Assembly: GCA_046758065.1 (NCBI GenBank)
Contig: JBHHZM010000021.1
Span: forward strand, 1-32,419
Direction: 5' to 3'
Source of the DNA: JBHHZM01 sp046758065
GTDB taxonomy: Bacteria; Pseudomonadota; Alphaproteobacteria; JAAXGF01
Length of the DNA stretch: 32,419 nucleotides
Translations under genes and position numbers: made by a program
Notes under the pieces: model-generated
Seen by the model: only the letters and a program-made list of their open reading frames with translations
What the model was told of the DNA's origin: nothing
Database searches by the model: none
Shown here: positions 1 to 7,757 of the stretch, piece after piece
Layout of the letters: each line of letters begins with the position of its first letter
How positions within the stretch are numbered: the first letter of the stretch is position 1

Positions 1-41
1 GGCCGCAACCCCCGTCGACAGCCGATTAGGCCATCTCAGCA

Positions 42-103
42 TGAGGCAGCCTTCCAGAATGCCTCAATTCAGCCTCACCCTGAGCTTGTCGAAGGGTGAG
101 GCT
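42..103. repeat. Two adjacent palindromes, REP-like element downstream of gloA
   Basis: Two perfect inverted repeats lie side by side. The first has 7-bp arms at 42-48 and 60-66 around an 11-base loop. The second has 11-bp arms at 71-81 and 93-103, also around an 11-base loop. The arms share the core GCCTCA/TGAGGC, so the hairpins could also pair with each other. The second palindrome has the look of short intergenic repeats I recall as common in alphaproteobacterial genomes; this is recall, not a search. It lies just past the gloA stop and may protect or end the transcript, but no T-run follows on the minus strand. I see no gene in 1-135. Confidence 0.6.
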
Positions 104-135
104 TCCCCCGCTCTCAATACTTTTTCAGCAGCCTG

Positions 136-552
136 TTAAGGGCGCTTGTTTTCGATCAACTCGATCTTGTAGCCGTCCGGGTCCTCGACGAAGGCGATGA
201 CGCTGCCGCCGTGTTTCATCGGCCCGGGCGGGCGCGGAATAGCGACGCCTTCCCCGGCAAGCCTAGCGCAGGTGGCATGGATGTCGGGAACGCCGATCGC
301 CAAGTGGCCGAAACCGTCGCCAAGGTCGTATGCTTCCTCCCGGCCCCAGTTGTGGGTCAGTTCGACGACCGCGTTGCTCTCTTCGTCGCCGTAGCCGACG
401 AAGGCGAGAGTGAACTCGCCGCTCGGGTAGTCCTTCTTCCAGAGCAGTTTCATGCCGAGCAGCCGCGTGTAGAAATCCAGCGACGTTTCGAGATCGCGGA
501 CCCGGATCATGGTGTGCAGAAGGCGGTAGTTGTCTGTCGAGGTCGTTGTCAT
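136..552 (-). CDS. gloA: Lactoylglutathione lyase (glyoxalase I)
   Basis: This 138-residue protein of the vicinal oxygen chelate fold would convert the methylglyoxal-glutathione hemithioacetal to S-lactoylglutathione in the cytoplasm. Family landmarks are in order: HTMIRV near the N-terminus, LAFVGYG, VVELTHNWG, FGHLAIGV, and the C-terminal AFVEDPDGYKIELIE. They supply the expected two His and two Glu metal ligands. By recall the sequence closely resembles E. coli GloA, a Ni-dependent enzyme. The start is the ATG at 552, because a GGAAAGG purine run sits just before it; a longer frame using an upstream ATG would bury that site. It follows lpxB by 28 bp and is probably the last gene of that transcript. 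A glyoxalase has no known role in lipid A synthesis, so the pairing is probably positional. Confidence 0.93.
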   Translation of the reverse strand: MTTTSTDNYRLLHTMIRVRDLETSLDFYTRLLGMKLLWKKDYPSGEFTLAFVGYGDEESNAVVELTHNWGREEAYDLGDGFGHLAIGVPDIHATCARLAGEGVAIPRPPGPMKHGGSVIAFVEDPDGYKIELIENKRP

Positions 553-580
553 CCCATTCCTTTCCTTTGTCATCAGTCGT

Positions 581-1768
581 TTACGTCGGCGCACCCGTCT
601 CTACGCGCCCAGCGATGAGATCGAGAACGATTTTGGCGGCGCGCTCGCTTGGCGGCGGTCCGCCGTGGCCGATTTTCACCGCCGCACGCCGCGCTTCGGC
701 GCTCTGCGCCGCGCGGGCGTTCTCGTCCATCACCAGACCGGCGACGGCTTCGGCCAGCATGTCGGGGCGACAGCGTTCCTGCAACAGTTCCGGCATCACC
801 GAACGGTCGAGGATGAGATTGACCAGGCTGACGTAAGGCACCCGGATCATCCGTCGCGCCGCCCAGGCGGTCAACGGATTGACCCTGTAGGTCACGACCG
901 CCGGCAGACCAGCGATCGCCAGTTCGAGCACGACCGTGCCCGAAGCGGCGAGCGCAACCATCGATGCGGCGAAAGCGTCGTATTTTTCCTCCGGTTCACA
1001 GACCACCGCCGAGCTTGTCGGCCATTCCGCGACGCCACGGCGCACCATTTCGGCGACCGGCCGGAGCGTGGGAACGACGCTCCACAGATCGGGAATGCCT
1101 TCGCTAAGCCGGGCCAGCGTCGCGCCGAAGACGGGCAGCAGGCGTGAGACTTCACCCGGTCGGCTCCCGGGCAGCAGACAGACCAGTGGCGCCCGCTCCG
1201 GAATGGCGTGGCGAGCGCGAAAGGCGGTGCCATCGCCGCCATCGGCGCCTTCTTCGACCACCGGGTGGCCGACGAAGCTGCAAGCGAGTCCGACGGCCTC
1301 GAAATACGCCGGCTCGAAGGGCAGAAGCGCAAGCAGGTGATCGAGAATGTGCGCGATCTGCGGCGCGCGTCCCGGCCGATGCGCCCAGACCTGGGGAGCG
1401 ACGTAATGGACCAGGGGAAAGCCCGCGCCGTTGAGCCGGCGGGCGACGCGCAGGGTGAACTCGGGTGAATCGATGGTGATCAACGCCGCCGGATTCAGGG
1501 CTCGCGCCCGGGCCGCAATCTGGCGACTGCGGGCGAACAGCCGCGGGATTCGCGGTACGACCTCGAGGTAGCCCATGACACTGAGCTCGGCCATGGGAAA
1601 CAGGCTGTCTAGGCCCTCGGCCGCCATGCGGTCGCCCCCGACGCCGGCGAAGCGCACCCCACCGCCGGTCGCCCGTTTCAGTGCCGCCATCAGCCGCCCG
1701 CCGAGAGCGTCGCCCGAAGGCTCTCCGGCGACGAGAAAGATGAGCGGCCGCTCGGCCGCGCCCCTCAT
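581..1768 (-). CDS. lpxB: Lipid-A-disaccharide synthase
   Basis: LpxB is a peripheral membrane glycosyltransferase (GT19) that joins UDP-2,3-diacylglucosamine and lipid X to form the tetraacyl disaccharide precursor of lipid A. The 395-residue product has AGEPSGD at residues 14-20, GHPVVE at 167-172 and LLPGSR at 198-203, all family landmarks. Its length is close to the usual 380-390. The start is the ATG at 1768, which overlaps the lpxI stop as ATGA and implies translational coupling. The frame stays open upstream to about 2011, but that part is arginine-rich shadow sequence opposite lpxI. Its substrate is made by LpxI, encoded just before it. Confidence 0.96.
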   Translation of the reverse strand: MRGAAERPLIFLVAGEPSGDALGGRLMAALKRATGGGVRFAGVGGDRMAAEGLDSLFPMAELSVMGYLEVVPRIPRLFARSRQIAARARALNPAALITIDSPEFTLRVARRLNGAGFPLVHYVAPQVWAHRPGRAPQIAHILDHLLALLPFEPAYFEAVGLACSFVGHPVVEEGADGGDGTAFRARHAIPERAPLVCLLPGSRPGEVSRLLPVFGATLARLSEGIPDLWSVVPTLRPVAEMVRRGVAEWPTSSAVVCEPEEKYDAFAASMVALAASGTVVLELAIAGLPAVVTYRVNPLTAWAARRMIRVPYVSLVNLILDRSVMPELLQERCRPDMLAEAVAGLVMDENARAAQSAEARRAAVKIGHGGPPPSERAAKIVLDLIAGRVETGAPT

Positions 1769-2589
1769 GTTTCGCCCGGAACGACGCCGACCACGAACAG
1801 GCCCGCTGCATCGGCGGCGGCGGCAACCCTGGCGCGATCGATGATCAGCGTGCCGCCGGCTTCGACGGCGATGCCCCGCAGGCCCGCTGCCTCGGCACCC
1901 GTGACGGTCCGCGGCCCGATCGTCGGCAGGTCGGCGCGCCGTTCCTGGCCGGGTTTTACGAGCTTGACGAGAACGCCGCCGGCGCTCGACGACGCGCCGA
2001 TGCACCGGCAAAGCAGCGCGTCGGTGCCGTCGGGCTCCTCGACGGCGACGATCCCGCCCCGGCGAACGACCACGGCCTGGCCCTTGTCGGCGGCGCCGAG
2101 CGCCCGCGCGGCACGCATGCCGGCGGCGATGTCCCGGTGCGCCGCGTCGTCGGGCCCGAGCGAACCGATCGGTCCAGCGGGAGCGAGCAAATCGGCGAGC
2201 AATGAATCGATACCGACGACGCGAAACCCTTCTCTTTCGAGTTCTGCTACGATGAGCGACAGCAAGGCATCGTCGCCCAGCGCGCTGAAGCGCAATCCAG
2301 CGAGCATCCTGAGCGCACGCCCGTCGGGTCGCAGGGATTTGAGCGTCGGTCGGGCGACAGACCCCGCGAGAACCACTTCCTCGATTCCGGCCCGGTGCAA
2401 GAGGTCGATCGTGCGGCCGACTTCGCCAAGGCGAACGCGTGCATGAGGCACCTCGCCGAACGCCTCCTCGGCAGCCGTCCCTGCGAAGCCCACGACAAAG
2501 ACCTCCCGTGCGCTCTCGCGACAGGCGGCGATTAATCGGCGGGGAAGGACACCGCTACCGGCAAGGATACCGAGCTTACGCGGCCTCAC
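1765..2589 (-). CDS. lpxI: UDP-2,3-diacylglucosamine pyrophosphatase, LpxI type
   Basis: LpxI hydrolyses UDP-2,3-diacylglucosamine to lipid X and UMP. It replaces LpxH in alphaproteobacteria and is unrelated to it. The 274-residue protein starts with a glycine-rich KLGILAGSG segment and ends in the family's C-terminal domain, with LVKLVKPGQERRADLPTIGP near residues 205-225. The best start is the GTG at 2589, giving VRPRKLGILAG at the N-terminus. It overlaps the end of lpxA by 14 bp, and the stop overlaps lpxB as ATGA. Its place between lpxA and lpxB supports the role. The assignment rests on family resemblance (DUF1009) and context. Confidence 0.93.
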   Translation of the reverse strand: MRPRKLGILAGSGVLPRRLIAACRESAREVFVVGFAGTAAEEAFGEVPHARVRLGEVGRTIDLLHRAGIEEVVLAGSVARPTLKSLRPDGRALRMLAGLRFSALGDDALLSLIVAELEREGFRVVGIDSLLADLLAPAGPIGSLGPDDAAHRDIAAGMRAARALGAADKGQAVVVRRGGIVAVEEPDGTDALLCRCIGASSSAGGVLVKLVKPGQERRADLPTIGPRTVTGAEAAGLRGIAVEAGGTLIIDRARVAAAADAAGLFVVGVVPGET

Positions 2590-3379
2590 GACCGTCCTTC
2601 GGTTGGCACACCGGCCGTGCGCCGTTCGAGCGCATGAACTCGACAATATCCATGACCGCCTCGTGTTCAGGAAAGAGTTGCGAGACGTCGGCCAACCGCT
2701 CGGTCACCGTCCCTTCCTGGGCAAACAACAGGCGATAGGCGCGGCGCAGGGCGTGGATGTCGTCGCGGTCAAAGCCACGGCGCTTGAGGCCGATGATATT
2801 GAGGCCGCAGAGATGCGCGCGGTCGCCCATTACCGAACCATAGGGAATGACGTCGTGTTCGACACCCGACATGCCGCCGACCATGGCGTGACGTCCAATG
2901 CGCACGAATTGATGCACCGCGGTGAGTCCGCCGAGGATGGCGTAGTCGTCGACGATCACGTGGCCGCCGAGCGTGGCGTTATTGGCCATGATCACATGGT
3001 CGCCAATCTGGCAGTCGTGTGCGATATGCACGCCCATCATGAAGAGCCCTTTGTCGCCGACCCGCGTCACCATTCCGCCTCCCCTGGTGCCGGGGTTCAT
3101 GGTGACGTACTCGCGGATGACGTTGTCGCGGCCGACGATCAGTTCGGATGGCTCTCCTGCGTACTTGAGATCCTGGGGTTTCAGACCGATCGAAGCAAAA
3201 GGGAAAATATGACAGTTCGCGCCGATGCGCGTCCGACCGCCGACGACGACGTGCGATTCGAGCCGTACGCCCGGGCCGAGATCGACCTCGGCGCCGACGA
3301 TGCTATACGGACCGATGGAGACTCCCTCGGCGAGGCGGGCGCCTTCCTCGATGACCGCCGTCGGGTGGATCTCCGCCAT
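2576..3379 (-). CDS. lpxA: UDP-N-acetylglucosamine O-acyltransferase
   Basis: LpxA transfers a 3-hydroxyacyl chain from ACP to the 3-OH of UDP-GlcNAc, the first step of lipid A synthesis. The 267-residue protein has a left-handed beta-helix of hexapeptide repeats (about residues 1-190) and a helical C-terminal domain. The catalytic histidine is H121 in HIAHDC, matching E. coli H125. The acyl-chain ruler position matching E. coli G173 is G169 in AMVGGMSG. Glycine there fits a long acyl chain near C14, which is inference. The ATG at 3379 directly follows the fabZ stop with no spacer, so its ribosome site lies inside fabZ. Confidence 0.97.
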   Translation of the reverse strand: MAEIHPTAVIEEGARLAEGVSIGPYSIVGAEVDLGPGVRLESHVVVGGRTRIGANCHIFPFASIGLKPQDLKYAGEPSELIVGRDNVIREYVTMNPGTRGGGMVTRVGDKGLFMMGVHIAHDCQIGDHVIMANNATLGGHVIVDDYAILGGLTAVHQFVRIGRHAMVGGMSGVEHDVIPYGSVMGDRAHLCGLNIIGLKRRGFDRDDIHALRRAYRLLFAQEGTVTERLADVSQLFPEHEAVMDIVEFMRSNGARPVCQPKDGREAA

Positions 3380-3847
3380 CTATTCATCCATGATCATCGC
3401 GGCGAAGGTTGCCTCGGCAACCACAGTGCCATCGACCTTGACTTCCGAAGCGAATTTCCACACGGGGCCGCGCTGCTGCCGCTTGTTGACGTGAACGAAC
3501 AGGGTATCCCCGGGCACGACCGGCTTGCGGAAGCGCGCGCTTTCGACCGACATGAAATAGACGATCTTGCCTTCGGCGTCCGCTCCAAGGGTATGTACTA
3601 CGAGAACCGCGGCCGATTGGGCCATGGCCTCTATGATGAGAACCCCGGGCATCACCGGATGGGTCGGGAAATGACCCTGGAAGAACGGTTCGTTGAACGT
3701 TACGTTCTTCACCCCTACCGCGCTAACTCCGGCAAGGACGTCGATCACCTTGTCGACCATCAGAAACGGGTAGCGATGCGGAATCATCTGCATCACCCTC
3801 TCGATGTCGAGGGAGACCAGCTCTTCGCGGCTTAGAACTTCCGCCAT
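3380..3847 (-). CDS. fabZ: 3-hydroxyacyl-ACP dehydratase
   Basis: FabZ dehydrates 3-hydroxyacyl-ACP to trans-2-enoyl-ACP in fatty acid elongation. It competes with LpxA and LpxD for 3-hydroxyacyl-ACP, which explains why it sits between them. The 155-residue hot-dog-fold protein has the signature GHFPTHPVMPGVL, with catalytic H59 and E73 (in IIEAMAQ). The N-terminal IPHRYPFLMVD segment is also typical. Its ATG follows the lpxD stop with no spacer; a GAGGAAAG purine run at the end of lpxD provides the ribosome site. Confidence 0.97.
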   Translation of the reverse strand: MAEVLSREELVSLDIERVMQMIPHRYPFLMVDKVIDVLAGVSAVGVKNVTFNEPFFQGHFPTHPVMPGVLIIEAMAQSAAVLVVHTLGADAEGKIVYFMSVESARFRKPVVPGDTLFVHVNKRQQRGPVWKFASEVKVDGTVVAEATFAAMIMDE

Positions 3848-4873
3848 TTATTTCTTTCCTCTGTTTTCGGCGAGTCGTGCGAGCGCCACCACCTGTCTCT
3901 TCCACTGCCTCACCGGTACGGCCGGTATGCCTCCGTATGATTGGCCCGGAACGATGTCTCGCATGAGACCTGACTTGGCGGCAAGGTGGACGCCGTCACC
4001 GATCTTCAGATGTCCGGCGAGACCAACCTGCCCGCCACAGACGACGAAGTCACCAAGCTTGGTGCTTCCTGATATGCCAGTCTGGGCTGCGAGAATACAC
4101 CCCCTTCCAAGTTGGACGTTATGGGCGATCTGGACAAGATTATCAATCATGCAACCCGCTCCAATCACCGTATCGTGGCCGCTGCCCCGGTCGATCGTCG
4201 AGTTGGCCCCGACCTCAACGTCATCGTGGATGACCACTCTGCCCGTATGCGGAATGCGGAGGTGCCCTTCGGGGCCCGGCGCAAAGCCGAATCCTTCCTG
4301 GCCAATCCGCGCGCCGGAGTGGATCACGACGCGCGCGCCGAGAATTGCGTGGCTCACCGTGGCGCCGGCGCCGATGATACAATCATCGTCCATGGCAACG
4401 CCATTGCCGATTACCGCGTTGGCGCCGATGTGGCAGCCTGCGCCGATATGGCAGCCTGCACCGATCACTGCCCCGGCGTCGATGCGACAGCCTTCCCCCA
4501 GGTGCGCCTCGGGGTCGATGACGGCGCTCGCCGCGACGCCGGGCTCGACCGGAAGGGGGGGATAGAATGCGCGCGCCACCCGGGCGAACGCCCGGTAGGG
4601 ATTCACCGTAAGCAGAAGCGCCATGCCTTTCGGCGCACGCCCGGCGAGTGACGGATCGACGACACAGGCGCCGGCGCGGCTTGTGACGAATGCATCCAGA
4701 TAACGCCGGTTCTGGAGAAAGCTGACGCTGTCCTCTCCGGCGGTTTCGAGCGGAGCGATATCAGCGAAGCATCGCGATTCACCGGCACCGGCGGTGAGCT
4801 CGGCGCCGGAGATCCCGGCAAGCTCCGCGAGACTGAACGGTCCCGCGGTCGAAAAAAAACGCGGATCCGCCAT
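3848..4873 (-). CDS. lpxD: UDP-3-O-(3-hydroxyacyl)glucosamine N-acyltransferase
   Basis: LpxD adds the second 3-hydroxyacyl chain, from ACP to the 2-amino group of UDP-3-O-acylglucosamine. The 341-residue protein has an N-terminal uridine-binding domain (about 1-105), a left-handed beta-helix (about 110-315) and a short C-terminal helix. The catalytic histidine is H251 in QIAHNV, matching E. coli H239. LxpC-type deacetylase, which acts just before this step, is not encoded in the window. The ATG at 4873 lies three bases past the skp stop. Part of the helix has a near-exact 18-bp duplication (see repeat at 4427-4462). Confidence 0.97.
   Translation of the reverse strand: MADPRFFSTAGPFSLAELAGISGAELTAGAGESRCFADIAPLETAGEDSVSFLQNRRYLDAFVTSRAGACVVDPSLAGRAPKGMALLLTVNPYRAFARVARAFYPPLPVEPGVAASAVIDPEAHLGEGCRIDAGAVIGAGCHIGAGCHIGANAVIGNGVAMDDDCIIGAGATVSHAILGARVVIHSGARIGQEGFGFAPGPEGHLRIPHTGRVVIHDDVEVGANSTIDRGSGHDTVIGAGCMIDNLVQIAHNVQLGRGCILAAQTGISGSTKLGDFVVCGGQVGLAGHLKIGDGVHLAAKSGLMRDIVPGQSYGGIPAVPVRQWKRQVVALARLAENRGKK
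4427..4462 (-). repeat. 18-bp tandem duplication inside lpxD
   Basis: Two adjacent 18-bp units (4427-4444 and 4445-4462) differ at two positions, both silent. Each encodes the hexapeptide IGAGCH, one turn of the LpxD beta-helix. The unit equals one structural repeat, so it preserves the frame and the fold. It looks like recent slippage or unequal exchange, or local conservation of the repeat; the sequence alone does not separate these. Confidence 0.7.
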
Positions 4874-4876
4874 GGT

Positions 4877-5443
4877 CTACTTTTGTGCCAGCGGCACCGT
4901 GACGTTGGGCAGGCGCTGATTGAGGCGCTTGAGCACCTCGCCGGAGATATCCATCGCATTGTTGGCAAAGATGACTTGCCGGCGTCCAAGGACCAGATTG
5001 AAGCCGCGCTCCTTGGCGAGCTCGACAATGATGCCATTGAGCTCGCGCTGGATCTGTTTGACGCCATAGCCATAGGCCTGGTCGAGTTCGCGCTTGCGGG
5101 TCTGGAGCTCGCGCTGGACTTCGGCGACCTGCGTCTCGAATTCCCGTCGCTTCTGCGCAAAGGCCTCTGGAGCGAGGATGGTGCGCTGACGCGTGAGCTC
5201 CTGATCAACGCTGCGCAGTTCCTGTTCGCGTTTGGTCATGGCGTCCTGATAGATACGTCGTTGGCGCTCGATTTGGTCCTTGATGTCGATGGCGGCCGAC
5301 GATTCGCGCAGAATCCTCTGCTGGTCGAGAATGGCGATCTGGGGCTGCGGAACATTCTGCGCGACGCCGCCCGACGGTAGGGCGACCAGCGTCGCGCTGC
5401 CGAGCGCGGCGATCGCCAGCAGTCTGATTAGAGGGAGTTTCAT
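4877..5443 (-). CDS. skp: Periplasmic OmpH/Skp-family chaperone
   Basis: Skp is a trimeric periplasmic chaperone that holds unfolded outer-membrane proteins on their way to BamA. The 188-residue protein has a signal peptide (basic start MKLPLIR, hydrophobic core, likely cut after GGVAQ near residue 29), then IAILDQQRIL, a charged coiled-coil of about 45-130 rich in Q, R and E, and a C-terminal beta segment. The length matches the family once the signal peptide is counted. It starts three bases after the bamA stop and ends three bases before lpxD, the classic bamA-skp-lpxD order. Confidence 0.93.
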   Translation of the reverse strand: MKLPLIRLLAIAALGSATLVALPSGGVAQNVPQPQIAILDQQRILRESSAAIDIKDQIERQRRIYQDAMTKREQELRSVDQELTRQRTILAPEAFAQKRREFETQVAEVQRELQTRKRELDQAYGYGVKQIQRELNGIIVELAKERGFNLVLGRRQVIFANNAMDISGEVLKRLNQRLPNVTVPLAQK

Positions 5444-5446
5444 GTG

Positions 5447-7732
5447 TCAGAACCTCGTACCGAAGGTGAAACGTACCGTTTCGGTCTCGTCGAAAGTTTC
5501 CTTCAGTATCGGTTTCCCGATGTCCAGAAGAATGGGGCCGAATGGGGAAATGTACGATACCCCGACCCCAACCGTGGCCCGGAGCGACGCCTTGTCGAGA
5601 ATCTCGGGGCCGCTTTCGTCGATGTCGGTGAGCGTGCCAAAGTCGACGAACGCACGGCCGCCGATATTGAACTCGCTCGGAAGACCGAGCGGGAAGCTGA
5701 GTTCGAGCGTCCCCGTGCCGAACAGGTTGCCGCCCAGCGCATCGTCGGTGATCGCGTCGCGGGGTCCGATACCTGCGGTGCTAAAACCGCGCAGGGTCGA
5801 TCCGCCGATGAAAAAGCGGTCGTTGAGACGAACGTCTTCTCCAAAAATGCCAATAATGTCGCCTCCCGTCACCGACACGCTGCCGATCAAATCTTCGGTG
5901 AAGGGGTAATAATACGTGCTCGAGATACGATGCCGTACATAACGGATGTTGCCGCCGAGCCCGGCAAGATCCTGCTGCAAGCGGATGAAGTAGCCCTTCG
6001 TCGGTCTGATCTTGCTGTCGCGTCGGTCGTACAGCAAGGTCTGTCCGATCGAAGACGTAACGTTCGTCCCTCTCTGGGACTGAATGAAGCGCGAGGCGCT
6101 TACGTCGATATCGGTGATCTTGTCTTGTCGCAGCGTGTAGTTCAGCGAATGGCGCAAGTTATCCGTGGCCGGATATCCGGCGCGCAGCGCGAAGCCCAGC
6201 GAATCCTGGTCGAAAGTCCCCTCATCGGTGACGTCGATGCTACGGCGAAAAACGTCGAAGCCGGCGGAAAGGTCGCGGTCGAGAAAGTACGGTTCGGTGA
6301 AGCTGAGGTCGATCTCCTGACGCCGTCCCGAAATCGTGAAGGAAAGGCGTAGATCCTGGCCGCGCCCGAGAAGGTTGCGTTCTCGGATGGAAATATCCGC
6401 AAGCGCGCCATCGAGCGACGAGAGACCGACGCCGAACGAGAGTTCGCCGGTCGCCTGTTCGGCGACCTCGACGTCGATGATCGCCTTGTCGGGGGTCGAG
6501 CCCTCGCGGGTATTCACCTCGACCTTGTCGAAGAACCCGAGGTCGCGAATGCGTTGTTGCGAGCGCCGGAGCTTCGCCGAACTGAAGGCGTCGCCTTCGA
6601 CCAGACGAAATTCTCGTCGGATCACTTCGTCGAGCGTACGGAAATTGCCGGAAATGTTGATGCGCTCGACGTACGCGCGCGGCCCTTCGCCGATATCATA
6701 GGTGATGTCGATGATGCCTGCCTCGCGGTCCTTGTGAACGCGCGGCTTGATATCGACGAAGGCAAAACCCAGCGATCCGACGACATCGCTCAGACCCTGA
6801 ATCGTATCCTCTACCGCATTGGCGTCGTACCAGTCGCCCGGGTCCGTTAGAAGATGCGGGCGCAGTTCGTCGACGTTGAGGTCACGCAGCTTGCTCGTTA
6901 CATCGACCTTGCCGATACGGTAACGCTGGCCTTCCTCGATCGTGAAAGTAATGAAGAAGCCCTCTCGATCGCGCGTCAGTTCGGCGATGGCCGACACGAC
7001 CCGGAAATCGGCGTAACCTTCCGAAAGATAGAAGCGGCGCAACAGCTCGCGGTCGAAGGTCAGGCGGTCCGGGTCATAGGTGTCGTCGGTCGTCAGGAAG
7101 CGGTACCAGACCGATTCCTTGGTCCCGATCTTGCCCCGCAGCTTGCCGTCGCTGAATCGCTTGTTGCCTATGAAGCTGATCTTACGGATCTTCGTGAGAG
7201 GGCCCTCGTCGATCTCGAACACCAGATCGACGCGATTCTGCGGAAGCTGGATCACCTTGGGTTCGACCGTCGCGGCGAAGCGTCCGCTGCGGCGATAGAC
7301 CTCGACGAGGCGCGCCACGTCGTTCTGCACCTTGGTGCGGGTATAGACGATGCGGGGGCGGAGTTGCACCTCGGCCGAAAGCGCATCATCTTTAAGGCGC
7401 TTGTTGCCTTCGAACGCGATGCGATTGATGATCGGGTTCTCCACGACGGATACGATAAGGACACTGCCCTCGCGCCGCATGTTGATATCGGCGAACAGAC
7501 CGGTCGAGAAAAGACTCTTGAGCGAGCGATCGACGCGTTCGGGGTCATACCGGTCGCCGACCGCCAGCTTCATGTAGGATCGCACCGTCTCGGCTTCGAT
7601 CCGCTGGTTGCCTTCGACGCGGATCTCGGAGATGATTCCCGGTGCGCTCTGCGCGGCGGCCGGTGTCACGACCCCGGCCGCCGACAGGAAGGCGGCCAGA
7701 AAAATTCCCGAAAGCTGAAAATACCGCGCCAA
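5447..7732 (-). CDS. bamA: Outer-membrane protein assembly factor BamA
   Basis: BamA is the Omp85 beta-barrel that inserts other outer-membrane proteins. It has five POTRA domains (first near IISEIRVEGNQRIEAETVRSY) and a C-terminal barrel over roughly the last 350 residues. The conserved RGF of loop 6 is at about residues 648-650, and the last residue is phenylalanine (GTRF), the usual barrel ending. No ATG precedes the signal peptide. I chose the TTG at 7732: it gives a 761-residue protein with a compact signal peptide (RYFQLSGIFLAAFLSAAG, cut near AAAQ) and no overlap with rseP. A second TTG at 7786, preceded by AAGG, would add 18 residues and overlap rseP by 29 bp. The product is certain; the start is not. 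Confidence 0.95.
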   Translation of the reverse strand: MARYFQLSGIFLAAFLSAAGVVTPAAAQSAPGIISEIRVEGNQRIEAETVRSYMKLAVGDRYDPERVDRSLKSLFSTGLFADINMRREGSVLIVSVVENPIINRIAFEGNKRLKDDALSAEVQLRPRIVYTRTKVQNDVARLVEVYRRSGRFAATVEPKVIQLPQNRVDLVFEIDEGPLTKIRKISFIGNKRFSDGKLRGKIGTKESVWYRFLTTDDTYDPDRLTFDRELLRRFYLSEGYADFRVVSAIAELTRDREGFFITFTIEEGQRYRIGKVDVTSKLRDLNVDELRPHLLTDPGDWYDANAVEDTIQGLSDVVGSLGFAFVDIKPRVHKDREAGIIDITYDIGEGPRAYVERINISGNFRTLDEVIRREFRLVEGDAFSSAKLRRSQQRIRDLGFFDKVEVNTREGSTPDKAIIDVEVAEQATGELSFGVGLSSLDGALADISIRERNLLGRGQDLRLSFTISGRRQEIDLSFTEPYFLDRDLSAGFDVFRRSIDVTDEGTFDQDSLGFALRAGYPATDNLRHSLNYTLRQDKITDIDVSASRFIQSQRGTNVTSSIGQTLLYDRRDSKIRPTKGYFIRLQQDLAGLGGNIRYVRHRISSTYYYPFTEDLIGSVSVTGGDIIGIFGEDVRLNDRFFIGGSTLRGFSTAGIGPRDAITDDALGGNLFGTGTLELSFPLGLPSEFNIGGRAFVDFGTLTDIDESGPEILDKASLRATVGVGVSYISPFGPILLDIGKPILKETFDETETVRFTFGTRF

Positions 7733-7757
7733 ACCGTCCCGCTCAGCACGCCGGGTG

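Noticed and set aside
2603..3835. 410-codon plus-strand open frame across lpxA and fabZ
   Set aside because: It runs antisense to two confidently identified genes and has no domain or ribosome site.
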